From NCBI GenBank assembly GCA_020635035.1, contig JACKAO010000011.1, forward strand, positions 1 to 61,700: a stretch of DNA of 61,700 nucleotides, written 5' to 3'. Both the position numbers and the translations under genes were made by a program. Within the stretch, counting starts at the first letter, position 1; the number at the start of each line of letters is the position of its first letter. Shown here piece by piece: positions 35,463 through 45,158 of the stretch. Origin of the DNA: Calditrichia bacterium. Its GTDB lineage: Bacteria; Calditrichota; Calditrichia; Calditrichales; J004. Below the pieces are notes generated by a model that saw nothing but the letters and a program-made list of their open reading frames with translations, was not told where the DNA came from and made no database searches.

Positions 35463-38400
35463 TTATTTGTCAATTACGATAAACTCGGTTAATGATTGCA
35501 GTAAATCTTTTTCCTTAAAGGGCTTCACAATAAAGGCGTTTGCACCAAGCTCTTCGCCTGTTTGGCGGTGCTTCATCCCGGCACGACCGGTAAGAATAAT
35601 TATGGGCAGATTATCATATTTTTTTTGATCACGGATCGTACTTATCAGATCAAAACCGTGCATTTTAGGCATCTCGAGATCCGTAATCATTAAATCAATT
35701 TTTTCAATTTTCATTTTTTCTAATGCATCTGCACCGTTATTAGATTTTATTGTGGTAAAACCATTCCGTTCTAAAATTGATCCTACAAAGTTGCGGACGC
35801 TATTTGAATCATCAACTATTATAATTTTAGGTTTTCTGTCTTTTATAACTTTTCTTTTAATCTCTCTTGTTCTGCCTGTTGAATCATCTGTTTTGTCAGA
35901 TTCATCAACAATATCTTCTTCTATTTCAGCTTCTTTATTCTGCGTTTTCTTTTCAATTTTTTCTGGTTTTGCCTTACGAACGGTTTTCCTGGTACTAAGT
36001 CGTTCGGATACCTTACCAAAAAAGTGCATTTCAATAGTACGGATTACAAGAGCATAATCCAAAATAAGGGCAACATCACCATTTGCCAGAATTGTTCCAC
36101 CGGCAATATAATCAACATTTTGTAAATGACTGCCAAGTGATTTAATCACCACTTCCTGGCGTCCAACCAGTTCATCAATACCAAGTGCAACACTAATGCC
36201 TGCATCATATACAACAACCGCCATTTGGGTTGTCTTTTCATAGTCAGGCTGTTCTTCACTGCTGAACTTTAGAATATCAGTCAGGTTTACAAAAGGCAAC
36301 AGCCGTCCACGAACGCGGATATACTTTTTGTTGTCATCAATTACTATATCATTTTTGGCAAATTGAATGGACTCCTGCACAGCAATTACAGGTATTGCAA
36401 TATTCTGCAGGTTAATTTTTACCATTAATGCCTGAGAAATAACCAGTGTTAGCGGAACCCTTAAGCTGAATGAAGTGCCAACATTTTTCTCAGTCTTTAC
36501 TCGAATATTGCCTTTTAATTTCTGAATCTGAGTAGAAACTGCATCCAACCCAATGCCGCGTCCCGAAACATCAGTCGCTTCATCACGGGTTGAGAATTCA
36601 GAATAAAAAATATAATCCAGAACTTCGGCATCACTCATCTTTTCAACCTGATCCGCTTCAGCAAGATTCTTCTCTAATATTTTATCCCGGATAATGTCAA
36701 GATCTATCCCCCTGCCATCATCTTCGATATCAATTACAATCTGGTTTTTTTCCTGACGCGCTTTTAAAAGAAGTGTGCCCGTCTCATTTTTACCATTCTC
36801 TGTTCTTTCTTTGGGTAATTCAAGTCCATGATCAATAGCATTTCGGATTATATGCAAAATAGGCTCGGCCAGACCTTCAACCATGGCCCGGTCCATCTCT
36901 GTGTTATTGTCTTCTATTACAAGGTTTACTTTTTTCTTTTGTTTTTGCGCCATATCTCTTACGGCACGCGGATAACGGTTAAAGAGATTCTCAACAGGTA
37001 CCATGCGTGTTTTAAGCATATCACTATGAAGCAGCTTACTGATGCTGGAAATGCGGCTGATATTCTGCTCCAGGCCTTCGGTGAGTTTATTGAGATCTCC
37101 ATGAATCATATTTACAGCACGCACAACATCTTTAATATTATCCGATATTTTACGCACTTCTTCTGCCCTTTTTGAAGAATCGGCAGGCTGCTCTTCAGAA
37201 CTTAAAACGCCAAATTCAATTGCATCTTCAAGAATGTTTTCTGCACCGTGCATCTGTTTCTTTTCACCTTCAATATCGCTTAAAACTTCTTTAAGTGAAT
37301 GCAGATAAACGCCAAGTTGTGTTTGATTAATCATCAGTTCAGAAGCCATATCTACCAGCTTATCCATGTACTCTGTACTGATTTTTATAATATTTTCATC
37401 TTCAGATTTTTTCTTACGGGCTTTGGAGTCAGAAATTGATTTTTGGTCATCTGTGGATTTAATTTCAGCAGGCAGTTCAGTAAAATTCTGAAACAGGAAC
37501 ATCTTGTTATCAATTTCTGCCAGGCGGGTTGTTAGTTGCGGTATTCTCTCATTACCATTATCATTGATATATTCAACTATCTCACTCATTAAATCCACAG
37601 CAAGGAAGGCAGTATCAAGCATTTCATTTTTTGAAACACTTTCCTTCTGCTTGTAAATCTGCATAAAATCTTCCATCTTGTGGGCCAAATCGCCAACATG
37701 ATTGAATTTAGAGATATAAGAGCTGCCTTTAAGTGTATGCATCCTGCGCAAAATACCCGCTAAGACTAATTCACTTTCCGGCATTTTTTCAAGATCCAGA
37801 AAATCTTTGTTTAATCCTTCAATTAACTCCCGAGCTTCTTCAACATATATCTCAAGCATGTTTTCAGGAAGCTCATCATCTTCTTCTGTTATCTCTTCAG
37901 TTTCAAGCCAATTAGGTAACTCAAGATCATAAATTATATTGGATATCTCTGCAGCGCCTAAAACATTTCCTTCACTTAGTTTTTCAAGTATTTGAACTGC
38001 TTCTTCTACTTTAGCATGCAGATCACTGTTATGCCTGATTTCTTTTTTATTAATTGCATCTGTAATCATCTCCAGGCTGTCTGTTATCTGCGAAATTTCG
38101 CTGAAGCCGAGCATTTTTGCAGCTGATTTAAGAGAATGTGAAGCATAACCCATTGCATCGGCTGCTTTATCATCATCCGGGTCTGCCAGCAAAGCACTAT
38201 TTGATTCTTTTATATTGTTGAGAAATGTTGCAGATTCTTCCTTAAATATCTGTAATAATTCTTCATCTTCATCAAGATCGCCTGCAAAAAGCGGTTTCTC
38301 TTCAACTTTCTTTTCTGATTCCAGCTGAGCTGTTTTTTTCTTGTCCAGATTAAAAGCTTCCGATTCACCTGTAATCGCAGTATTGTCTTCAATAACAATA

Positions 38401-40943
38401 TTATCTAACAATGCTTCAAGTTTGGCTGCTGTTTCTGAATAATCTGTTTCCGGATTTGCAATAAGTTCTTTTAACACAGATAAAGCTTCTTTTAATGTCT
38501 GATCGAGATCATCAGGCATTGCCAGGTCACTTTGACCAAAAAGCTCTGCTGCTTCTTCCAGCGTTGCGGAAAGTTTAGAAATATCTTTTAAACCAAGATA
38601 GTGTGCGGCTGAACGCATAGAATGGCAGGCGTTTTCTACTTCAACCAGGTACATCCTGTCCTGATCATTGGAAAATTTATCCAGACAATCAGAAATGGTA
38701 TCCAGATATTCTTTCGTTTCTTCTTTAAAAAGTGATATATCTTCATCTTCTTCAGTCTCTGACTGCACTTCCTGCTTTACAGATTCTTCTTCCATTTCAG
38801 GAGTTTCTTCCGGAATACCTTCGGTAACAGTCTGGCTTTCTGCTTGTTCAATTTGTTCCGGTGCCAGATCGTCCAGCACATCACTTATTGCCGCGATTAT
38901 GTCGTTGCAATTACCACTTTTCCCCTGATGTTCAATTCGCTCAAGGAATAATTTAAAAGCATTTTCAAATTCACCGGTAATTTCATCATTTAAAGGCTGT
39001 TCAATTGCTTCATTGATTTGCTCTTCAACAAAATCTGTAAAAGCGATATAATCTTTATAGTCTAATAGCGACAGGTTACTTTTTACCGCGTGCAGGAAGT
39101 TAATAGATTCATCTGCCGGTTGTTGACCTTTTAAGGCAGCAAAAAGATTATCACGGTTATGATTCCATAATAATTTTAAACTTTCAATGAATACGTTTTG
39201 AACCTGATCAGAATGGATATCAAATGTCTCATCAATATCTTCAAAAATAGCATTAATGTCCGCTTTGATTTTTTCATAGTCGAAAGTGTCACCATAACCG
39301 GCGGATATCTCAGACCATATCTGATCAAAAGCAGGTAGTTTGTTTTCCGCATCTGCTAAATTCAAAAATAACTTACCATATGCATCTTCAAGGGGTATAG
39401 AAAAAGATTCATTAAAAAGCGGGTGAAATACTTGTCTGTTCGCTTTAAGAATTGCTAAAAATTTCAACACTTGATCGCCGGAATCTGCTTCTTCTATATT
39501 CTCATGCAGTCCGGAAATTTTAACTCTTACCTTTCCAAGAAAGTCCCGAACAACTTCATTAAACTGTTCAGAATCATCTATACTAAATGTCTCTTCTTCA
39601 ACAGCGACTTCATCCACCTTTTCTGGCTCTGGTTCTGCTGTTATATCTTCATTGACTTCAGAAATCTGTTCAGGTAATACATTTTCCTGAATTTCTTCTT
39701 CGGCATCAGGAACTACAAATGTCTTCTTTAAGGTTTCCAGTTTCTCTTTTAATTTGTCTACAGAGTCTTTATTTGTTTTATCATGATAATTTTGAACATT
39801 TATGATATCATTAAAAACAGAATCAAGTATTGCCAGACTCTCGTTTGTTATTTGTTTGTCAGAATCTTTTAACTCGTTAAATTCAGATGTAAGTAATTGT
39901 GAAATATATTCAAGCCCGCTGTAACCATGAATCATACTTACTTCTTTAAGGCCCTTAAATTTTTTAATTAACGCATTAATATTTTTGGATTGATTTAATT
40001 CATCGAGCGGTAACGTTAAAATACTGTTCAGATCTTCGATGTAATCTTCCACTTCAGTCTTAAAATATTGCACTAATAACGTTTCAATTCCTGCAACTTC
40101 CCGTTGTTTTTGTTCAGGTTCATCTGCGGGTATTTGCAGTTGTTCAATTTTTCCTTTTTGCAGGATATCATCATACTGGTCCGGGTAAGTATCTCTAAAA
40201 TCTATAATCAGGTTAAAAAGCATCCAAGCATTTTGGGAGAGATTATTATAAAGCTCTTCAAAGGATGTTGAACCCGGTACAATATTTTGAAGCTCGATAT
40301 TTAACTTTTCCACTTCACGCGAATAGTTGCCTTTTTCAGCAAGATCTTGGCCACAGAATCGTATAAAAGTCTGAGCTACAAAAAGAAATGCTGCACTTTC
40401 AGGGGTTTTATTCTTGTTGAGAATATCTGCAGTTTTTTTAATTAATTCCGCAGAATAAAAGTCAAAGAATGAAATTTGATTTTCATCCAGAAATGATTCT
40501 TTGGGAACAGTTTTATCTGCTATTTCCATAAATTCTTCTAATTCATGTTCTTTTTCAAGCTCACCAAATTTCTCTTTAAAATCCTTTACAACCTGGTTGA
40601 GAGTTTTGACACTTTCTTCATCTTCAACCATAAGAGAATAAAGGTTCACAAAATCTTCAGCCAGGCCGGGAATCAAATCAACAACATTTACCGGTCCGGA
40701 ATCGTTAGCCCTTTCGAGCATATCAAAAAGGAAGATAGCCAGGTCGTTGGTTGTCTGGTATTTAGCAACTTTTTCAAGGCCTTCAACAATTGTGTTTTCT
40801 TTAAGAAGATATGTACTCAGGCTCTTTAAGGTCTGACAATGCGAATCCGCCACTTTGCCTTCCATTTTTGCTAATGTGGCATTAAAAAATTCCTTCAGAT
40901 AAAACACATTAAAAGGAATGGCTTCGCTTGTTTGCATATCCAT
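35463..40943 (-). CDS. cheA: Giant CheA hybrid kinase with three Hpt domains and a receiver
   Basis: The 1826-residue protein starts with about 700 residues of acidic helical sequence that may be degenerate Hpt-like repeats. Three clear Hpt motifs follow: CHSMRSAAHYLG (His ~774), SHSLKSAAKMLG (His ~936) and MHTLKGSS (His ~1069). Next come the dimerisation helices, a histidine-kinase ATPase (HIIRNAIDHG near 1370; DDGRGID; SGRGIGLDAV), a CheW-like domain and a receiver (VDDSN; aspartate ~1755 in MITDLEMP; KPF). The plan resembles ChpA/PilL of type IV pilus systems. ATG at 40943 is preferred because GGAG lies 6 nt upstream. An ATG at 40961 overlaps the MCP stop as ATGA and would add six residues. 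Confidence 0.93.
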   Translation of the reverse strand: MDMQTSEAIPFNVFYLKEFFNATLAKMEGKVADSHCQTLKSLSTYLLKENTIVEGLEKVAKYQTTNDLAIFLFDMLERANDSGPVNVVDLIPGLAEDFVNLYSLMVEDEESVKTLNQVVKDFKEKFGELEKEHELEEFMEIADKTVPKESFLDENQISFFDFYSAELIKKTADILNKNKTPESAAFLFVAQTFIRFCGQDLAEKGNYSREVEKLNIELQNIVPGSTSFEELYNNLSQNAWMLFNLIIDFRDTYPDQYDDILQKGKIEQLQIPADEPEQKQREVAGIETLLVQYFKTEVEDYIEDLNSILTLPLDELNQSKNINALIKKFKGLKEVSMIHGYSGLEYISQLLTSEFNELKDSDKQITNESLAILDSVFNDIINVQNYHDKTNKDSVDKLKEKLETLKKTFVVPDAEEEIQENVLPEQISEVNEDITAEPEPEKVDEVAVEEETFSIDDSEQFNEVVRDFLGKVRVKISGLHENIEEADSGDQVLKFLAILKANRQVFHPLFNESFSIPLEDAYGKLFLNLADAENKLPAFDQIWSEISAGYGDTFDYEKIKADINAIFEDIDETFDIHSDQVQNVFIESLKLLWNHNRDNLFAALKGQQPADESINFLHAVKSNLSLLDYKDYIAFTDFVEEQINEAIEQPLNDEITGEFENAFKLFLERIEHQGKSGNCNDIIAAISDVLDDLAPEQIEQAESQTVTEGIPEETPEMEEESVKQEVQSETEEDEDISLFKEETKEYLDTISDCLDKFSNDQDRMYLVEVENACHSMRSAAHYLGLKDISKLSATLEEAAELFGQSDLAMPDDLDQTLKEALSVLKELIANPETDYSETAAKLEALLDNIVIEDNTAITGESEAFNLDKKKTAQLESEKKVEEKPLFAGDLDEDEELLQIFKEESATFLNNIKESNSALLADPDDDKAADAMGYASHSLKSAAKMLGFSEISQITDSLEMITDAINKKEIRHNSDLHAKVEEAVQILEKLSEGNVLGAAEISNIIYDLELPNWLETEEITEEDDELPENMLEIYVEEARELIEGLNKDFLDLEKMPESELVLAGILRRMHTLKGSSYISKFNHVGDLAHKMEDFMQIYKQKESVSKNEMLDTAFLAVDLMSEIVEYINDNGNERIPQLTTRLAEIDNKMFLFQNFTELPAEIKSTDDQKSISDSKARKKKSEDENIIKISTEYMDKLVDMASELMINQTQLGVYLHSLKEVLSDIEGEKKQMHGAENILEDAIEFGVLSSEEQPADSSKRAEEVRKISDNIKDVVRAVNMIHGDLNKLTEGLEQNISRISSISKLLHSDMLKTRMVPVENLFNRYPRAVRDMAQKQKKKVNLVIEDNNTEMDRAMVEGLAEPILHIIRNAIDHGLELPKERTENGKNETGTLLLKARQEKNQIVIDIEDDGRGIDLDIIRDKILEKNLAEADQVEKMSDAEVLDYIFYSEFSTRDEATDVSGRGIGLDAVSTQIQKLKGNIRVKTEKNVGTSFSLRVPLTLVISQALMVKINLQNIAIPVIAVQESIQFAKNDIVIDDNKKYIRVRGRLLPFVNLTDILKFSSEEQPDYEKTTQMAVVVYDAGISVALGIDELVGRQEVVIKSLGSHLQNVDYIAGGTILANGDVALILDYALVIRTIEMHFFGKVSERLSTRKTVRKAKPEKIEKKTQNKEAEIEEDIVDESDKTDDSTGRTREIKRKVIKDRKPKIIIVDDSNSVRNFVGSILERNGFTTIKSNNGADALEKMKIEKIDLMITDLEMPKMHGFDLISTIRDQKKYDNLPIIILTGRAGMKHRQTGEELGANAFIVKPFKEKDLLQSLTEFIVIDK

Positions 40944-40957
40944 TTTTTTCTCCGCTA

Positions 40958-42745
40958 TCATTCAGCCAGTCGGAATTTTTCGACGGCCTGATTGAGGTTT
41001 TGAGACAAATATTCCAGAGTTGATGCTGTTTCTTTGGATTGTTTAGCACTCTCTGCTGTTTCTTTTGCAATTCCTGCTATATGTTCTAATGATGCCACTA
41101 TATCCGAACTGAATCGTGTCTGTTCGGATGTTGCGTCTGAAATATCAAGAGTTGAACGAGTTGAAATCTCCACGCTTTCAATAATTTCTTTTAAAGCTTC
41201 GCCAGCACCGTCTACCAGTTTTGTTCCTTCTGATACTTCTTTTTCTCCATTTTCAATAGCATTCAGCGTTTCTGCTGTTCCGGTATTTATATCATCTATT
41301 AGTTCAGAAATTTCATCAGCAGCCTTGCTCGATCTTTCAGCAAGATTACGGATTTCATCAGCAACTACTGTAAATCCGCGACCTGCTTCCCCGGCACGTG
41401 CAGCTTCAATGGACGCATTCAATGCCAGTAAGTTTGTTCTGCTGGCAATTTCACCAATAAAATCTGTAATTTCACTGATCCTTACCGAATTGTCACTCAA
41501 TATTTTCATCTGTCTGGATACTTCTCTTACAGAATTTCGTATTCTTTGCATCCCTTCTGTTGATTTTCGAACAATCTCTCCACCACGCTCTGCTACTTCT
41601 TTTGCTTTTTTCGCCGAATCTGATGCCCGTTGAGCGTTCTGGTTTGTATTATGTATCAAATCTGCCATTTCCTTGGCAAGATTGCTTATATTTTCTGTTT
41701 GAGATGCCTGGGATACAGCGCCGTTTGCCATCTTATCTGTATTTTCAGAAATTCCTTTTGTAGACGAAGCAACCTGTTCAGCAGCATTTTTTACGTCTTT
41801 TACCAGTTCACTTAAATCATTAACCATTATATTAAATGAATCTGAAAGAGCTCCAAGTGCATCCGCAGTTACTTCTGCTTTTTGTCTAAAATCACCATCC
41901 GCAGCGGAACTGACTATTTTTAACAGTTCTTTTATTTGTTTTTGAGTCTTGTCTTTTTGTTCCTGTGACTCTTTTGTATCCTTTAAGCTTGACTCAAGTT
42001 CCTTTAACTGTGGGTGAAGCTCGCTAAGATAAGCATGTTTAGAACCAAACAACGTTACGGTTTCATTCTTTTTCAGGCGGGATAGATTTTCTTCAACTTC
42101 TGCAATACCTTGTCCAAGATTATTAAACTCAAGAATCAGCACAAGCAGTGAAACTAACAAAAGACCTACTGTTATAACAACGGGCCAGGTTATAAAATCC
42201 CAAATGGCGTTTTCATTACGAACAAATTTTTTGCTTATGACAAGCATTTCAGCAGAAGTAAGAGGCGCAAATGCGAAAAGCCTGATGCTACTGTCGTTTT
42301 GTTGAGCATCAATTTTGGTTGTAACAATTTTTTTATTGAAAGCCGAAGTAATTTCAGGATAGGCATCAAAATCATTATTGATAACGTTATTTTCAGAATC
42401 ATCAATCAATATCTTATTGACAAGGTTGCCACTGCCATTTCTGATGATAGTTATTTTTAAGTTTTCGCTAACAAAGGCTGTTTTCAATCCCTTGATTTGG
42501 TCAGCAATTTTATTATACCAGGGTGAGCTAAAATGCTCTTTTGATTTGATTAGCTCTATATCCGTCTTGCTGATAAGCGCTGCACCAGCCTGGGCAATCT
42601 TCTCAAGCTCAAATACCTGTTTCTGGAGATCGTCTTCAATATTTTTATCACGCTGCAAAACAGCCCATACCGCCGCAAGAATCAAAGTTACCGGAAGTAA
42701 TATTTTCAGGTAATTTTTAAAAATCTTAAAACTCGTTTTACTCAT
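40958..42745 (-). CDS. Methyl-accepting chemotaxis protein
   Basis: The 595-residue inner-membrane receptor has membrane segments at about 13-30 and 180-205 enclosing a periplasmic sensor of ~150 residues. A HAMP-like segment and a long cytoplasmic coiled coil follow. The hairpin tip is conserved (EIASRTNLLALNASIEAARAGE, written here in parts: RTNLLALNASIEAARAGE, then GFTVVADEIRNLAERS). The sensor has no family I recognise. Its ATG shares one base with the CheW stop codon (TGATG), and its own stop overlaps an ATG of cheA, so the three genes are translationally linked. It should control CheA through CheW. No CheR or CheB gene lies nearby to adapt it. Confidence 0.93.
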   Translation of the reverse strand: MSKTSFKIFKNYLKILLPVTLILAAVWAVLQRDKNIEDDLQKQVFELEKIAQAGAALISKTDIELIKSKEHFSSPWYNKIADQIKGLKTAFVSENLKITIIRNGSGNLVNKILIDDSENNVINNDFDAYPEITSAFNKKIVTTKIDAQQNDSSIRLFAFAPLTSAEMLVISKKFVRNENAIWDFITWPVVITVGLLLVSLLVLILEFNNLGQGIAEVEENLSRLKKNETVTLFGSKHAYLSELHPQLKELESSLKDTKESQEQKDKTQKQIKELLKIVSSAADGDFRQKAEVTADALGALSDSFNIMVNDLSELVKDVKNAAEQVASSTKGISENTDKMANGAVSQASQTENISNLAKEMADLIHNTNQNAQRASDSAKKAKEVAERGGEIVRKSTEGMQRIRNSVREVSRQMKILSDNSVRISEITDFIGEIASRTNLLALNASIEAARAGEAGRGFTVVADEIRNLAERSSKAADEISELIDDINTGTAETLNAIENGEKEVSEGTKLVDGAGEALKEIIESVEISTRSTLDISDATSEQTRFSSDIVASLEHIAGIAKETAESAKQSKETASTLEYLSQNLNQAVEKFRLAE

Positions 42746-43221
42746 CAGGCCCCCAGTGTATAGCTGTAACCACCAATTTCTCTGGCTTCAAACAAAGCTT
42801 CCATATCCAGAAGGAATACATCACCCAACTTCTTATGTGTATAGTATCCATTACAATATTGGACAATATTTAGAGACATATCTCTTGTCGGTACATTGAT
42901 CTTTGTAGAATCAACAGCTAGTACGTCAAGTACTTTTTCAACCACGAAACCAAGAGTTATATCTTTGCTTTCAATAATTACTACAAAATTGTCATCTGTT
43001 ATTTTCTGATCTGGCAAATTCATGATTTTATGAATATCAATTACAGAAACAATTTGGCCCCTGAGATTGAATACTCCAAGAATGCTTTCATGAACATTGG
43101 GCACTTTTGTAATAACCGGGAATAAGCACACTTCGCGTACATGCTGTACTTCAATGCCAAAATATTTCCCGGAAATTCGTAATATTGAATATCTGAATTC
43201 CGTATTGGGTGCTGTTTTCAC
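42745..43221 (-). CDS. cheW: CheW-like coupling protein
   Basis: The 158-residue cytoplasmic protein is a single CheW domain: FRYSILRISGKYFGIEV, VREVCLFPVITKVPN, ILGVFNLRGQIVSVIDI and VIIESKDITLGFVVEKVLDVL, in the usual order for CheW/PilI. It should tether the receptor to the CheA kinase. The start appears to be GTG at 43221, with only a weak ribosome site, so expression may depend on coupling to the response-regulator gene 19 bp upstream. A C-terminal extension (CNGYYTHKKLGDVFLLDMEALFE) is normal for PilI-like members. Confidence 0.92.
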   Translation of the reverse strand: MKTAPNTEFRYSILRISGKYFGIEVQHVREVCLFPVITKVPNVHESILGVFNLRGQIVSVIDIHKIMNLPDQKITDDNFVVIIESKDITLGFVVEKVLDVLAVDSTKINVPTRDMSLNIVQYCNGYYTHKKLGDVFLLDMEALFEAREIGGYSYTLGA

Positions 43222-43240
43222 GCTAATGGATTAACCGGAT

Positions 43241-44353
43241 CTAATCGTTAAGTAATTTTTTTATTTTGTCAACCAGATCGTCGTCTTTGAACGGTTTTGG
43301 TAAAAATTCTTCAGCGCCTTCATTTTTCGCTGTTTCAATCATTTGCGGCGAATCTTTTCCGGAAAGCATGATTACCGGAATTCCTTTAGACGCTTTAATT
43401 GTTTTCAATATTTCAATACCGTTGATATCGGGTAACATCATATCAAGTATAACAAGATCTGGGTTGGTTTGGTCCATTATTTCAAGACCTTCTTTGCCGC
43501 TTACAGCTGTTTCAATTTTAAATTCTTCTTCTTCTAAAGCAATTTCAACCATTTTACGAATAACAAGGCTGTCATCAATAACAAGTATCTTTTTATATCC
43601 ACTTGTATCCACATCCTGCACCGGGGCCACAGGTTTGGGTTCTTCCTTCTTTACAGGTGCCGCGGGAACATCATCTCCGGTTAGATTAAAATTGAACTCC
43701 AGATCTTCTGTGCTGTCATCATCTTCCCCTTCAGGAATATTGATTTCTATTTTTTCTTCCGTTTCCTGGTCATCCTGAATATCCAATTCATCTGAAATAT
43801 CATCTAAATCAGTATCTATCTCATCAAATTCTTCTGCGTCTTCTACTAATTCATCCAGTATATCTTCACTTACTTCTTCTTCAGGTTCAGTTTGTAAATC
43901 AAATTCTTCTTCACCCGCTATCTCCGATTCTTGATCTACAGTATCTTCATCATCAACCGGGATATATTCTTCTGTATCTTCAACGTCTGTGGATATTTCA
44001 TCTTCAATTTCTTCAGCAACTGTATCAATATTTTCATCTTCAGTTTCCGGTTCCATTTCAGGTTCTTCATCTGTGTGAACTATCGCTTCTTGTTCTTCTT
44101 GCTGAAGATCTTCCGTTTGCGGATCAGCAACAGCTTCTTTCTCACCTGCACTGACTGAATTAACCAAACCATTACTGATCAACAAATCTACGGCTGTCTG
44201 TACGTCTTTTTCATCACTTTCTAGTAAATCTGCAACCGCTTTAACATCCGATTCCGAGCCTATACAAAAAAGAACTTTCCAGGCAAAGTACGGGAGTTTT
44301 ACAGAACGTATAAGTTCATCTAAATTTTCAACTCGACTAAAGAGATTTTCCAC
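43241..44353 (-). CDS. Response regulator with N-terminal winged-helix-like and acidic linker regions
   Basis: The 370-residue protein begins with a ~68-residue helical domain (LPYFAWKVLFCIGSESDVKAVADLL) that looks like a small winged helix. About 170 strongly acidic residues of low complexity follow. The C-terminal receiver (about 248-370) has IDDSLVIRKM, phosphoacceptor aspartate 304 in LDMMLPDING, MLSGKDS and LPKPFK, so it is a complete CheY-like domain. No DNA-contacting output module follows it. The start is GTG at 44353 with AAGGA 7 nt upstream. It lies 22 bp after the ParA-like gene and is the likely phosphate acceptor of the CheA system; the acidic linker may keep the two ends far apart. 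Confidence 0.88.
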   Translation of the reverse strand: MENLFSRVENLDELIRSVKLPYFAWKVLFCIGSESDVKAVADLLESDEKDVQTAVDLLISNGLVNSVSAGEKEAVADPQTEDLQQEEQEAIVHTDEEPEMEPETEDENIDTVAEEIEDEISTDVEDTEEYIPVDDEDTVDQESEIAGEEEFDLQTEPEEEVSEDILDELVEDAEEFDEIDTDLDDISDELDIQDDQETEEKIEINIPEGEDDDSTEDLEFNFNLTGDDVPAAPVKKEEPKPVAPVQDVDTSGYKKILVIDDSLVIRKMVEIALEEEEFKIETAVSGKEGLEIMDQTNPDLVILDMMLPDINGIEILKTIKASKGIPVIMLSGKDSPQMIETAKNEGAEEFLPKPFKDDDLVDKIKKLLND

Positions 44354-44375
44354 GCCTGAATCCTTTCTTTTAAAT

Positions 44376-45143
44376 CTATTTATTTTCTTTTCTAAGTACT
44401 TCTTCTGCTAAATGTAAATAACTAATTGCACCAATTGAATTAATATCAAAGAGCGCAACAGGTTTTCCAAAAGAAGGCGCTTCAGAAATTTTAGAATTTC
44501 TTGGTATTTTCGTATTAAATATCAAATTTTTTAATGATTTACTCATTTCTTCTGCAATTTCATGGCTTTTTTTGAGCCGTTTGTCGAACATTGTCAATAA
44601 AACACCTTCAATTTGAATTTCAGAATTAAATTTACTGCCTATATTTGAAACTGATTTCAAAAATTTACCTAAAGATTTTAATGAGTAAAACTCACATTGA
44701 ACCGGTATTATCACAGATTGTGCCGCGGCAAGCGAATTCATTGTTAATGTTCCTAAATTTGGAGGACAATCTAAAATGATATAATCATAAAGATCCCTAT
44801 ATGGTGCTATTACATTTCTTAAAAGTTTAATGTGAAAAGCACTGGTGTATAATTCAACTTCATCTTCTTCATTTCTGACATTAGATGGAACAATTTCAAA
44901 ATTTTCCAAACCTATATCTGTGACTGCTGACGCCAATGGTATTTTTTTTACAAAAACATCAAACATTCCATATCTTATATCAAATTCATTCAGTAGGAAT
45001 GATTCAGCTATACTGCCCTGTGGATCCATATCAATAACAAGTATCCGTTTTTGAAATATCGCAAGACTAACCCCCAGGTTTATTGCCGTAGTTGTTTTTC
45101 CAACCCCTCCTTTTTGGCTTGCTATAGCTATTATTTTACCCAT
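44376..45143 (-). CDS. ParA/MinD-family ATPase of the chemosensory cluster
   Basis: The 255-residue ATPase has the deviant Walker A KGGVGKTT (11-18) with both lysines, switch motifs DMDPQG and IILDCPPNLG, and the ParA-type IPVQCEFYSLKSL and TMFDKRLKKS segments. Chromosome and plasmid ParA proteins have a ParB partner, but none is encoded here. ParA homologues inside chemosensory operons (ParC/PpfA type) position receptor arrays in the cell, which fits this context of response regulator, CheW, MCP and CheA. It begins 15 bp after hutU. The N-terminus lacks the membrane or DNA-binding extension of larger ParA proteins. Confidence 0.9.
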   Translation of the reverse strand: MGKIIAIASQKGGVGKTTTAINLGVSLAIFQKRILVIDMDPQGSIAESFLLNEFDIRYGMFDVFVKKIPLASAVTDIGLENFEIVPSNVRNEEDEVELYTSAFHIKLLRNVIAPYRDLYDYIILDCPPNLGTLTMNSLAAAQSVIIPVQCEFYSLKSLGKFLKSVSNIGSKFNSEIQIEGVLLTMFDKRLKKSHEIAEEMSKSLKNLIFNTKIPRNSKISEAPSFGKPVALFDINSIGAISYLHLAEEVLRKENK

Positions 45144-45158
45144 GTATCTTAGTTTTCA

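Noticed and set aside
41034..41633. Long plus-strand open frame of 199 codons
   Set aside because: It is antisense to the highly conserved MCP signalling domain, and its serine/alanine-rich composition is what the reverse strand of that coiled coil would give.
43266..43778. Plus-strand open frame of 170 codons
   Set aside because: It is the reverse of the acidic linker and receiver of the response regulator, with a serine-rich low-complexity product and no supporting signals.
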